Below are positions 42,779-50,779 of a stretch of DNA of 64,000 nt, piece after piece. The stretch spans positions 112,415 to 176,414 of the forward strand of contig NZ_RIAX01000007.1 in NCBI RefSeq assembly GCF_003719725.1. The letters run 5' to 3'. This DNA is from Planococcus salinus. GTDB taxonomy: Bacteria; Bacillota; Bacilli; Bacillales_A; Planococcaceae. Position numbers and translations under genes: made by a program. Position 1 is the stretch's first letter; each line of letters opens with the position of its first letter. The notes under the pieces are model-generated. The model searched no databases and was not told the DNA's origin. It saw only the letters and a program-made list of their open reading frames with translations.

Positions 42779-43120
42779 TTATCCGACCGCGATCGTGCCG
42801 CGCTCTTTCGTTCTGATTCTAATGGCTTCTTCCACCGGGTAAATAAAAATCTTTCCGTCTCCGACCTCTCCTGTAGAGGCATATTCCAATATCGCATCGA
42901 TAATGGACTCTACTTTGCTTTCTTCGACGACCATTTCCAACTTTAACTTAGGAGAAAATTCCATTTTATAAGCATTCCCCCGAAATAATCCAACACGGCC
43001 TTCTTGTTTGCCGATGCCGGCGATTTCCGTGACACTCAATCCGTCGATTCCTTCAAGAGCCAAAGCTTGTCGGACTTCTGCAAAAACAGAAGGGCGAATA
43101 ATCGTTTCGATTTTCTTCAT
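42779..43120 (-). CDS. glnK: PII nitrogen-regulatory protein GlnK (NrgB)
   Basis: A 113-residue trimeric PII signal protein. The start MKKIETIIRP, the T-loop with Tyr51 (GLFRGNAYKMEFSPK), the B-loop GEVGDGKIFIYPVEEAIRIRT and the C-loop are all recognisable. It senses ATP/ADP and 2-oxoglutarate, and gates the neighbouring Amt channel. The ATG at 43120 follows AGGGAGGAAGAAG. Upstream lie two TnrA/GlnR boxes and a promoter with a weak -35, which indicates nitrogen-limitation control. Confidence 0.95.
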   Translation of the reverse strand: MKKIETIIRPSVFAEVRQALALEGIDGLSVTEIAGIGKQEGRVGLFRGNAYKMEFSPKLKLEMVVEESKVESIIDAILEYASTGEVGDGKIFIYPVEEAIRIRTKERGTIAVG

Positions 43121-43164
43121 GTTCTTCTTCCTCCCTGGTGTCATGTTTTCTAACACGGTTCAAA

Positions 43165-43181
43165 TGTTAGGTTTGTTAACA
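43165..43181 (-). promoter_or_regulatory. TnrA/GlnR box, promoter-proximal
   Basis: TGTTA-N7-TAACA, an exact match to the TGTNAN7TNACA consensus. It lies at about +2 to +18 of the predicted glnK transcript, a position suited to repression. Confidence 0.75.
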
Positions 43182-43189
43182 TATTAAAC

Positions 43190-43195
43190 AATATA
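43190..43195 (-). promoter_or_regulatory. -10 box of the glnK-amt promoter
   Basis: On the minus strand TATATT with no acceptable -35 (the -35 position is A-rich). The upstream TnrA/GlnR box is centred about 53 bp before the predicted start near 43183, which is the usual distance for TnrA activation. Confidence 0.5.
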
Positions 43196-43227
43196 TTCTG
43201 ACAATGCAAGAGTTTTTTAAAAATTAA

Positions 43228-43244
43228 TGTTAGAAAAGTTGACA
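43228..43244 (-). promoter_or_regulatory. TnrA/GlnR box, promoter-distal
   Basis: TGTTA-N7-TGACA, an exact consensus match. Its centre is 63 bp (six helical turns) from the proximal box. Confidence 0.75.
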
Positions 43245-43281
43245 TTATTTTTGTGGTAAACTAAAAAAAGAGGTGAAAAAG

Positions 43282-43926
43282 ATGTATAGAATCACAGAAG
43301 AGTTGGCCCAATGGGGGATGGAACGCATAGCAGGATTTCCGGTAGAAGGATTTGTATGGGGAAGCGGCCCGCAGCATCCAGCCCTCATGCTAGTAGGAGA
43401 AGCACCAGGAGAAAATGAGCTGGAGACAGGCATCCCTTTCACTGGAAGAGCAGGGAAAGAGTTGATGGGATCTTTGAACAGCATCGGACTATCCCGTGAA
43501 GATGTGTATATTACCAGTGCCGTGCGAAGCAGGCCTTATAAATGGGGAAAGAAAAAAGGGCGGAACGGCGAGATGATTGAACGGAAATACAACCGGGCCC
43601 CTACAAAAAAAGAGATAATCGCCCATGCCCCTATACTGGACACAGAAATCCGTGACATTCAACCACCGCTTATTGTAACGTTGGGCAATATAGGCCTTCA
43701 GCGGCTGATTGGCCCTCAAGCAAAAGTGACAGAGCTTCACGGAACATTAGTGGAAACTCCTATTCTTCAATGGAACGAAGAAAAACAAGCGTTTGAACAA
43801 TCGGAACGCGTATTCCATGTATTTCCGACCTTCCATCCGGCGAGCGTTTTTTACAACCCGTCAGTACGGGCTTTAAAAGAGGAAGACTGGAGAAAAATAG
43901 GTAAACTGCTGGGGTCTATAAAATAA
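43282..43926 (+). CDS. Uracil-DNA glycosylase superfamily protein (family-4-like, no Fe-S cysteines)
   Basis: A 214-residue DNA repair enzyme of the UDG fold. Motif A is GEAPGENELETGIPFTGRAGKEL (residues 39-61 in outline), where family 4 enzymes carry GEAPG. Motif B is FPTFHPASVF. It would excise uracil from DNA. Typical family 4 enzymes use four cysteines for a 4Fe-4S cluster; this protein contains no cysteine at all. ATG 43282 is chosen because AGAGGTG lies upstream; GTG 43273 is part of that RBS. Confidence 0.88.
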   Translation: MYRITEELAQWGMERIAGFPVEGFVWGSGPQHPALMLVGEAPGENELETGIPFTGRAGKELMGSLNSIGLSREDVYITSAVRSRPYKWGKKKGRNGEMIERKYNRAPTKKEIIAHAPILDTEIRDIQPPLIVTLGNIGLQRLIGPQAKVTELHGTLVETPILQWNEEKQAFEQSERVFHVFPTFHPASVFYNPSVRALKEEDWRKIGKLLGSIK

Positions 43927-44024
43927 TGAATAATAAAACATCTTTCTGAGTTGAAAAATGTTGCATAAGGGAAACTTTTAACGTACAATAACTGTATTCT
44001 AGGAACATAGAGGAAGATGTCATC

Positions 44025-44834
44025 ATGGACAGCACGGTTTTATTTGCATTAGGCTTAACGTTATTTGCTGGACTGGCTACAGGAATCGGCAGTTTTATCG
44101 CATTTTTCGCTTCGCGCACCAATACAAAATTTCTTTCTGTTTCTCTTGGATTTTCAGCGGGAGTAATGATTTATGTCTCGATGATCGAGATATTTTTTAA
44201 AGCAAAAGATTCGTTAACAGGTGTTCATGGGGAAACTTATGGTTACTGGCTGACGCTTGCTGGTTTTTTTGGCGGTATGATTTTCATGGCTTTCCTGGAC
44301 CGGATCCTGCCGCAGTTGGGAAATCCGCATGAAGTGAGAACTGTTGAAGATATGGATGAAGGGCCGACCAACGCCGAATATGCCCGTTTGCGGAAAATGG
44401 GGATTTTTACTGCGTTGGCTATCACCATCCACAACTTCCCTGAAGGTATTGCCACATTCATGTCTGCCATACAGGATCCGGCTCTTGGTGTTGCAATTGC
44501 AATCGCGGTGGCCATCCATAACATACCCGAGGGCATTGCAGTGTCTGTCCCTATATACTACGCAACCGGAAGCCGGAAAAAAGCATTCCAATACAGCTTC
44601 CTTTCAGGAATGTCGGAGCCGGTTGGCGCGATAGCAGCGTGGCTGATCTTAATGCCATACTTAAGCGATACACTGTTCGGACTTATTTTCGCAGGGGTGG
44701 CAGGAATTATGGTATTTATCTCATTGGATGAATTATTGCCTGCTGCAAAGCGATACGATGAGGCTCACTTATCCATCTACGGATTAGTGGCGGGCATGGC
44801 AGTGATGGCAGTCAGTCTTGTGTTGATCGTATAA
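44025..44834 (+). CDS. zupT: ZIP-family zinc transporter ZupT
   Basis: A 269-residue ZIP carrier with eight membrane helices for uptake of Zn2+ and possibly Fe2+ or Mn2+. The two metal motifs are TIHNFPEGIATF (helix 4) and AIHNIPEGIAVSVPI (helix 5), both intact and typical of ZupT/GufA. A variable acidic loop (EVRTVEDMDEGPTNAEYARL) joins helices 3 and 4. RBS GAGGAAGATGTCATC is moderate. Terminator at 44846. Confidence 0.93.
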   Translation: MDSTVLFALGLTLFAGLATGIGSFIAFFASRTNTKFLSVSLGFSAGVMIYVSMIEIFFKAKDSLTGVHGETYGYWLTLAGFFGGMIFMAFLDRILPQLGNPHEVRTVEDMDEGPTNAEYARLRKMGIFTALAITIHNFPEGIATFMSAIQDPALGVAIAIAVAIHNIPEGIAVSVPIYYATGSRKKAFQYSFLSGMSEPVGAIAAWLILMPYLSDTLFGLIFAGVAGIMVFISLDELLPAAKRYDEAHLSIYGLVAGMAVMAVSLVLIV

Positions 44835-44844
44835 ATGAATAAAC

Positions 44845-44889
44845 CTAAGCTCCCTGACTCGTGAAAACGGGAATGGGGAGCTTATTTTT
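44845..44889 (+). terminator. Terminator of zupT
   Basis: TAAGCTCCC and GGGGAGCTTA stem with a 20-nt loop, followed by T5. Confidence 0.75.
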
Positions 44890-44934
44890 GTTTATGCATC
44901 CATACATGTTGAGCTATAGAAATTAGCTTTTATA

Positions 44935-45230
44935 CACCGCTTCGGACGCTTTGGGAGGGCAAAGACGATTGCTCCTGCGCAAGCTCGTCGCAAAGGAGGC
45001 GCCAACCTTTTCTGGCGCTCCTTGGCTTCCGCCATGAGCCGAGAAGAGCACTCGTCTCATAGCTCCGCCCAGCCCGTGGACGCGCCGGCGCTAAGAAATT
45101 TATTAAATAAAGGGCAAGCTCCTGTTTTTCCGCTGTTAAACTAGAAGATATGGAGAAAAACAGCGGAGCCTCCCAAGGGAACAGTAAACGTGTTGGGTCA
45201 CCAACACGTTTGCGATGCAGGAGCACAGGG
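44935..45230. repeat. Complex non-coding repeat element with nested inverted repeats
   Basis: GC-rich segment in a 570-bp gene-free gap. TTGGGAGG (about 44949) is inverted as CCTCCCAA (about 45169), and GCTCCTGC (about 44969) is inverted as GCAGGAGC (about 45219). Internal hairpins include AACGTGTTGG-GTCA-CCAACACGTT (about 45187-45210) and CCGCTGTT...AACAGCGG. No ORF with RBS is present. It looks like a dispersed Bacillales repeat or MITE-like element. Confidence 0.5.
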
Positions 45231-45405
45231 TTTTAGCGAAGCTGTTTTGCGTAATTTCGACAATTGAAAAGCATAAGTTCAACTTATGTACATGATTATC
45301 GGAAAAAGTGAAAACATTTTGATATGATTGTTTTGAAACTGCCTGCAGGTTATAGTATCTTTGTAAAGAAGTGGATAGACAAGTGTCAAGACAAGGAGAG
45401 TTTGG

Positions 45406-46623
45406 ATGGTATCTTTAGATGGGAAAAGCCCTGAAAATATTTCACGCAACAAACTGCTCGTCGTAGCAGGGCTCGGCTGGTTGTTTGACGCAATGGACGT
45501 GGGGATCCTGTCCTTTGTCATTGCAGCGCTGCATGAAGACTGGGGCTTGAACTCACAGCAAATGGGCTGGATCGGAAGCATGAATTCCATCGGTATGGCG
45601 GTGGGAGCTTTTGTGTTTGGGATATATGCTGACCGGGTGGGCAGGAAAAAAGTCTTCATCATCACGTTGCTGCTGTTTTCGTTGGCCAGTGGCTTGTCTG
45701 CTTTGACGACCACTTTGGCCGCCTTTATGATTCTGCGGTTTTTTGTGGGGATGGGGTTAGGCGGAGAGCTTCCTGTTGCTTCCACACTGGTGTCTGAAAG
45801 TGTGCCGGCAAAAGAAAGAGGCCGTGTCGTAGTACTGCTCGAAAGCTTTTGGGCCGCAGGCTGGTTGATTGCAGCGATTATTTCTTATTTCATCATTCCT
45901 TCTTTCGGGTGGCGCGTGGCGCTCCTGTTGACCGCGTTGCCTGCACTTTATGCATTGTATTTGCGGATCAACTTGCCGGATTCACCACAATTTTCAGCGA
46001 AGAAAAATGTCCTGCAATCGGTTTCCCGAAACATTAAAGACGTATGGTCAGCGAAGTACAGAAAGCCGACAATCATGCTTTGGACCGTCTGGTTCACAGT
46101 CGTCTTTTCCTATTATGGGATGTTTTTGTGGCTGCCGAGCGTCATGGTGTTGAAAGGGTTCACGCTCATTCAAAGCTTCCAGTATGTTCTTATTATGACA
46201 TTGGCCCAGTTGCCTGGCTATTTTTCTGCAGCCTGGCTGATTGAACGAGCCGGCCGAAAGTTTGTGTTGGTCACTTATTTATTCGGCACAGCTGCGAGCG
46301 CACTGGCTTTCGGGAATGCAGAAACACTGGCAATGTTAATCGTGTCCGGCGCGTTCCTATCGTTTTTCAACCTGGGTGCGTGGGGAGCGTTATATGCCTA
46401 CTCACCGGAGCAATACCCGACCGTCATCCGAGGGACAGGCACGGGCATGGCTGCATCGTTCGGCCGTGTCGGCGGCATTCTCGGTCCATTGCTTGTCGGC
46501 TTTATGCTGGCAGGGGGTTATGGGGTCAACTGGATCTTCGGCATTTTCTGCGTCTCCATTATCATTGGTGCGCTGGCCGTAGCGTTCCTGGGCACAGAAA
46601 CCAAACAAATGGAATTGGAATAA
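45406..46623 (+). CDS. niaP: Niacin permease NiaP (MFS)
   Basis: A 405-residue MFS carrier with 12 helices that imports nicotinate or nicotinamide for NAD synthesis. The sequence is NiaP/YceI-like throughout: LLVVAGLGWLFDAMDVGILSF, GMGLGGELPVASTLVSE, and the closing GTETKQMELE. Motif A is ADRVGRKK. RBS AAGGAGAG. Just upstream, GACAAGTGTC (45378-45387) is an inverted repeat in the leader and a possible NiaR site, unproven. Its stop codon lies inside a dispersed repeat end. Confidence 0.9.
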   Translation: MVSLDGKSPENISRNKLLVVAGLGWLFDAMDVGILSFVIAALHEDWGLNSQQMGWIGSMNSIGMAVGAFVFGIYADRVGRKKVFIITLLLFSLASGLSALTTTLAAFMILRFFVGMGLGGELPVASTLVSESVPAKERGRVVVLLESFWAAGWLIAAIISYFIIPSFGWRVALLLTALPALYALYLRINLPDSPQFSAKKNVLQSVSRNIKDVWSAKYRKPTIMLWTVWFTVVFSYYGMFLWLPSVMVLKGFTLIQSFQYVLIMTLAQLPGYFSAAWLIERAGRKFVLVTYLFGTAASALAFGNAETLAMLIVSGAFLSFFNLGAWGALYAYSPEQYPTVIRGTGTGMAASFGRVGGILGPLLVGFMLAGGYGVNWIFGIFCVSIIIGALAVAFLGTETKQMELE

Positions 46624-46757
46624 GAAAAGCGGAGGCGATCGAGCAAGCCTCAACGTGCATAAGACGAACCGGCGAAGTGGCGGTTTGTGGCACACAGCCG
46701 GGTTGGCTCGTGACCCGAGAGGCTGATCGCTGGAGACTGGACAATAAGAAAAGCGGA
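46619..46757. repeat. Dispersed repeat flanked by 15-bp direct repeats
   Basis: AATAAGAAAAGCGGA occurs at 46619-46633 (overlapping the niaP stop) and again at 46743-46757. Between them lie inverted halves GGCGATC...AAGCCTC and GAGGCT-GATCGC. A 22-nt stretch with core ACAATAAGAAAAGCGGA at the right end recurs inverted at 63979-64000, which shows that this is an interspersed family. Confidence 0.7.
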
Positions 46758-46798
46758 AAATGCTGGTGTTTATGCCGGTGTGTTCCGCTTTTTTTGTG
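46749..46798 (+). terminator. Terminator downstream of niaP
   Basis: AAGCGGAA and TTCCGCTT stem closing a GC-rich loop, followed by T7. Its left arm is the end of the dispersed repeat. Confidence 0.7.
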
Positions 46799-46799
46799 G

Positions 46800-46925
46800 A
46801 ATTGTAAGCGAGTGACCATAGAATGCTTTTATGTGATCATAGGGATGCGGAAAATGCCCATAGAACACCCGTGAGTGATCATAGAAACATGAAAAGGGCT
46901 CATAGAAGTCATCAAAGTGATCATA
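46800..46925 (-). repeat. Six-unit 21-bp tandem array with TATGNNC core
   Basis: Read on the minus strand, six consecutive 21-bp units begin TATGATC, TATGAGC, TATGATC, TATGGGC, TATGATC and TATGGTC. The complementary CATA starts at 46817, 46838, 46859, 46880, 46901 and 46922, exactly 21 bp apart. The core TATGNNC is shared with the 20-bp array at 9759-9878. No coding function is likely. The rest of the gap to 47080 shows nothing recognisable. Confidence 0.85.
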
Positions 46926-47079
46926 GACCATGAAAAGAGAGAAATCCTTCGCGGGTTCATACAACCAGAGCAGGAAGAAGACAGGCGAGATGAGAAAAAG
47001 ACATCAATTATGCAGGATAATTCCTAACTTTGGCTAATACTTTAGTTAAGACGGACTTTACAGAAACGGGCGTGGGAAA

Positions 47080-47925
47080 ATGGAATGGAAGGTGTATTCG
47101 GAATCACTGGATTTTGCTGATAAAGTAGAACCTTATTTATATGCGGAAGAAGAAAAAAACAGTTTGTTTATTGGGGTTCTTGGCCAAATAAAAACAGGAA
47201 GATATGAAGATTATTTTTTGGCGACAGTGGAAGACGAAGGAGAGCTGGTGGCAGCTTGTTTGATGACGCCTCCTTATCCGCTGGAATTGCTCATCTTTAA
47301 ACAAATACCGGATATTGAGAAGTTCATTGTCGGGCAATTGGTGGATTCGGAAGTTGAAGTGAACGGTGTAGGGGGAGAGCAGGAAACGGCTTATGTTTTC
47401 GCCGATGCATGGGTGGCTCAAACCGGTGACAGTGTGAAAGTTCGGATGAACCAGGGCTTATTGCGGATCGATTCGTTGAATAAAGGCTGGGAAAAAAGCG
47501 AAGGGACGTGGAAAGTCGCGAGTAAAAAAGAAGCGTCGCTCCTTGAGCAATGGTTCATGGATTTTCATAGAGAAACGGGCCTCCCTCTCTATACGGCTGC
47601 AGAAAACAAGCGGAAAATAGAAAATTTTATTGAAGAAAAAGAGATTTATGTATGGGAAGTGGATGGCGAAGTCGTCTCTTCCATGAAAAAGTCGAGGCCT
47701 TCAAGGCATGGCATTTCCATTTCGTTCGTCTATACACCCGAAGAGCACCGCGGAAAAGGCTACGCGAAAACGCTTGTAGCAGAAGTGACGGAAGAGCTGC
47801 TCCTGGAATTTGATTTTGTCTTGCTTTATACAGATTTGCAGAACCCGGCTTCCAATAAAATCTACCAAGAAATCGGGTATGAAGAAATTGCTAATCCTGT
47901 CGAGTTGCTATTCGAAAAAAAATAA
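47080..47925 (+). CDS. GNAT-family N-acetyltransferase
   Basis: A 281-residue protein. The C-terminal domain (about 150-275) is a GNAT fold with the acetyl-CoA loop YTPEEHRGKGYAKTLVAEV (Q/RxxGxG/A) and NPASNKIYQEIGYEEI. The N-terminal half is another GNAT-like lobe without a clear CoA loop. The substrate is unknown. The start ATG at 47080 has a weak GGGAAA upstream. It is followed by the osmolyte transporter operon, but a gap of 145 bp separates them. Confidence 0.82.
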   Translation: MEWKVYSESLDFADKVEPYLYAEEEKNSLFIGVLGQIKTGRYEDYFLATVEDEGELVAACLMTPPYPLELLIFKQIPDIEKFIVGQLVDSEVEVNGVGGEQETAYVFADAWVAQTGDSVKVRMNQGLLRIDSLNKGWEKSEGTWKVASKKEASLLEQWFMDFHRETGLPLYTAAENKRKIENFIEEKEIYVWEVDGEVVSSMKKSRPSRHGISISFVYTPEEHRGKGYAKTLVAEVTEELLLEFDFVLLYTDLQNPASNKIYQEIGYEEIANPVELLFEKK

Positions 47926-48070
47926 AGTCAGGACAAACAGACTTTCCGGCTGTTTGGTGGAGAAAATCAGTTCTTTATTGGATGGAATCTCCATTAAAAG
48001 AGAATAAGTAGGGGTTATAGTGGGTAAATAAGCGGGTAGGCTGTAAGATATAGAGAAAGGGGCGGGTCCA

Positions 48071-49039
48071 ATGATTCGATTTGAGAATGTCACAAAGCGC
48101 TTTCCGGACGGGACAGAAGCCTTGAAAGACGTTTCCTTAGTGATGCCGGCGCATCAATTGACCGTCATTATTGGACCAAGTGGATGCGGGAAAACAACAT
48201 TGATGAAAATGATCAATAAATTGGAAAAGCCCAGCAATGGAAAAATCTATATAGATGAACAACCGATTACCGATTTGGACGAAGTTCAGCTTCGCCGCTC
48301 CATTGGTTATGTCATCCAACGAATCGGTTTGTTTCCCCATATGACCATAGCGGATAATGCGTCGCTTGTTCCAAAACTTCTCGGGTGGCCAAAAGAAAAG
48401 AAGGATGCGCGAATCCGTGAATTGCTTGAATTGACAGGGCTTAGTCCAGATACATATATGGAACGGTATCCTTTGGAACTGAGCGGAGGGCAGCAGCAGC
48501 GGGTGGGGGTTGTCCGAGCCCTTGCCGGCGACCCGAATATCGTATTAATGGACGAGCCTTTTTCAGCGCTTGACCCCATCAGCCGTGAACAACTTCAAGA
48601 CGAGCTTCGCAATTTGCAGCAAACTATTCATAAAACCATCGTTTTTGTAACCCATGATATGGACGAAGCGTTGAAGATTGCTGATACGATCATTGTGATG
48701 AAAGAAGGGCAAGTGGAACAAGTGGGCACTCCTCAACAATTAATCGATGAACCGGCAAACGAATTTGTCCGGAATTTCATCGGTATTGAACGAATCAGAC
48801 AAAAACGGGCATTTGGAGACAAAAAATTAAAGGAATTCATCCACCTGTTCGATACGGAGTGGCAGGGGGAAGCCCAAACTATCCCCGCCGATTCGACAAT
48901 TAATGAAGCGTTTCATCAGTTGGAAAAAAATCCTTCCCACCGGCTGGCAGTTACAGCAGGTGACCGTGTAATCGGCTATGCGAGCGGCCGCGACTTATTG
49001 AAAGCCGCGCTTCTTAAAGAAGAAGAGGTGGCGCAATGA
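48071..49039 (+). CDS. Quaternary-amine ABC transporter ATPase (OpuCA/OpuBA type)
   Basis: A 322-residue ATPase with Walker A GPSGCGKTT, signature LSGGQQQRVGVVRALA, Walker B IVLMDEPFSALDP and H-loop VTHDMDEAL. A C-terminal CBS-like module (TIPADSTINEAFHQL...VIGYASGRDLLKAAL) is typical of OpuCA, where it senses ionic strength. It drives uptake of glycine betaine, carnitine or choline. Stop overlaps the permease start by 4 bp. RBS AAAGGGGCGGG. Confidence 0.92.
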   Translation: MIRFENVTKRFPDGTEALKDVSLVMPAHQLTVIIGPSGCGKTTLMKMINKLEKPSNGKIYIDEQPITDLDEVQLRRSIGYVIQRIGLFPHMTIADNASLVPKLLGWPKEKKDARIRELLELTGLSPDTYMERYPLELSGGQQQRVGVVRALAGDPNIVLMDEPFSALDPISREQLQDELRNLQQTIHKTIVFVTHDMDEALKIADTIIVMKEGQVEQVGTPQQLIDEPANEFVRNFIGIERIRQKRAFGDKKLKEFIHLFDTEWQGEAQTIPADSTINEAFHQLEKNPSHRLAVTAGDRVIGYASGRDLLKAALLKEEEVAQ

Positions 49040-49674
49040 ATAACTTCTTTCATACGTTAATGACACGACAGGATATGATCCAAAGCGCATTTCTTGAACA
49101 CATTTACCTGTCTTTTGTCGCTGTGGCAATTGGCATCGCCATTGCTTTGCCAACGGGCATTATCATCGCAAGGTATCGTCGTTACGCAGAACCTGTCATT
49201 GGTGTAACCGCCGTCTTTCAAACGATACCAAGTCTTGCGCTGTTCGGATTCCTCGTGCCGATTCTCGGTATCGGGTCGAATACAGCATTGATTGCCCTCA
49301 TTATTTATGCTTTGTTGCCGATTTTGCGGAACACGTATACAGGCATCACAGGCGTTGATAGTTCCACCATCGAAGCCGGGCGGGGCATGGGTATGACCCG
49401 GACGCAAATCCTGAGGCAGATTGAATTGCCATTGGCTTTGCCGTTTATCATGGCGGGAATCCGGACGGCCACTGTTTTGACTGTCGGTATCGCTACACTT
49501 GCCACTTTTGTCGGTGCAGGCGGTTTAGGGGATATCATCTACCGGGGATTGCAATCTTATAACAATGCATTGGTACTCGCTGGTGCATTGCCGGTCGCTT
49601 TGTTGGCTATCGGTTTTGATATGGTATTAAAGTGGATTGAAAAACGGACCACACCGAAAGGGCTGAAAATTTAG
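49036..49674 (+). CDS. Quaternary-amine ABC transporter permease (OpuCB type)
   Basis: A 212-residue permease with five to six membrane helices. The ATPase contact loop reads TIEAGRGMGMTRTQILRQIELPLALPFIMAG, a textbook EAA loop. In classical OpuB/OpuC there is a second permease (OpuCD). None follows here, so this one may function as a homodimer. ATGA overlap with the ATPase gene. Confidence 0.92.
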   Translation: MNNFFHTLMTRQDMIQSAFLEHIYLSFVAVAIGIAIALPTGIIIARYRRYAEPVIGVTAVFQTIPSLALFGFLVPILGIGSNTALIALIIYALLPILRNTYTGITGVDSSTIEAGRGMGMTRTQILRQIELPLALPFIMAGIRTATVLTVGIATLATFVGAGGLGDIIYRGLQSYNNALVLAGALPVALLAIGFDMVLKWIEKRTTPKGLKI

Positions 49675-49686
49675 GAGGAAGAATGG

Positions 49687-50589
49687 ATGAAAAGAATAGT
49701 ACTGGGAACTTTGCTGGCAACCCCGATGGTTTTGGCTGGATGCGGTTCAAGCGAAGGCGCTGCAGATCCGATTGTCATCGGTGGAAAGCCATGGACAGAG
49801 CAATACATATTACCGCATATCTTGGGGCAGTATATCGAAGCGAATTCAGATTACACAGTGGCATATGAAGAAGGGCTTGGAGAAGTGGCTATTTTAACAC
49901 CAGCCCTGGAACAAGGTGACATTGATCTGTATGTGGAATATACAGGAACGGGTTTAAAAGATGTGTTGAAGGAAGAGTCAGTCCCCGGCCAGTCTTCGGA
50001 AGAAGTGCTGGAGCGCGTTCGGGAAGGGTATGAAGAAACGCTGGGGGCTACATGGCTTGAACCATTGGGCTTTGAAAACGGGTATACGTTGGCCTATTCA
50101 AAAGAAAGCGGCTATGACGCAGAAACTTATTCGGAACTTGCCGGGATTTCTAAATCTGAAGATATGGCTTTTGGAGCCCCTCATCCATTCTATGAACGCG
50201 AAGGGGACGGATATGAGGATTTAGTGGCCACTTACGGCTTTGAATTTTCTGCTACCGATAGTTTTGACCCGGCTATTATGTACGAAGCGGTCCAAAATGG
50301 AGATGTGGATGTCATCCCGGCCTTCACAACCGACAGTCGTGTCGGATTGTTCGATCTTGAAACGACGGAAGATGACGAAGCGTTTTTTCCGAAATATGAC
50401 GCTGCCCCGGTAGTTCGTCAGGAAACACTTGAAGAATATCCGGAACTGGAAGAGGTATTGAACGGTCTTGCCGGACAAATCAGCGAAGAAGAAATGCTGG
50501 CGATGAATGCGCGTGTGGATATCGACCAGGAAATTGCAAGCGAAGTGGCGCATGACTTTCTTGTTGAAAAAGGATTAATAGAGGAATGA
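49687..50589 (+). CDS. Quaternary-amine-binding lipoprotein, copy 1 (OpuCC type)
   Basis: A 300-residue OpuAC-family (PF04069) binding protein. The signal peptide MKRIVLGTLLATPMVLAGC is processed at Cys19. The domain starts PIVIGGKPWTEQYILPHILG, with YVEYTGTGLKDVL near residue 80 and DVIPAFTTDSRVGLFDLE near 205, the conserved ligand-pocket frame of OpuBC/OpuCC. It feeds ligands to the permease just upstream. A terminator at 50591 separates it from a close paralogue. RBS TAGGAGGAAG. Confidence 0.92.
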   Translation: MKRIVLGTLLATPMVLAGCGSSEGAADPIVIGGKPWTEQYILPHILGQYIEANSDYTVAYEEGLGEVAILTPALEQGDIDLYVEYTGTGLKDVLKEESVPGQSSEEVLERVREGYEETLGATWLEPLGFENGYTLAYSKESGYDAETYSELAGISKSEDMAFGAPHPFYEREGDGYEDLVATYGFEFSATDSFDPAIMYEAVQNGDVDVIPAFTTDSRVGLFDLETTEDDEAFFPKYDAAPVVRQETLEEYPELEEVLNGLAGQISEEEMLAMNARVDIDQEIASEVAHDFLVEKGLIEE

Positions 50590-50624
50590 CAAATCCCGCA
50601 GATTTTTCTGCGGGATTTTTATAG
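50590..50624 (+). terminator. Terminator after the first binding protein
   Basis: AAATCCCGCAGA and TCTGCGGGATTT stem around TTTT. It follows the stop directly. The remaining gap to 50780 is A/T-rich and could hold a separate promoter for copy 2. Confidence 0.88.
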
Positions 50625-50779
50625 TGTTTATGTGTGCTTTCAAGTATAATAATGACAACCGATTAAAAAACTGTTAATTCAGATAATTTAAGTATCGGTT
50701 TATTACTTTTCCTCAACAGACACCTTTTTACATTTTTTCACGAACAGTTTGAAGCTTGGAATGAGGAAGGGGAGAAATT

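Noticed and set aside
44930..45226. A 98-residue minus-strand ORF in the zupT-niaP gap
   Set aside because: It lies wholly inside the palindromic repeat element, lacks an RBS and has unnatural composition.
46770..46964. A 64-residue minus-strand ORF with repeated FYDH/FYGH peptides
   Set aside because: The periodic peptide is the result of translating the 21-bp array; there is no RBS, and the DNA-level period is the real signal.
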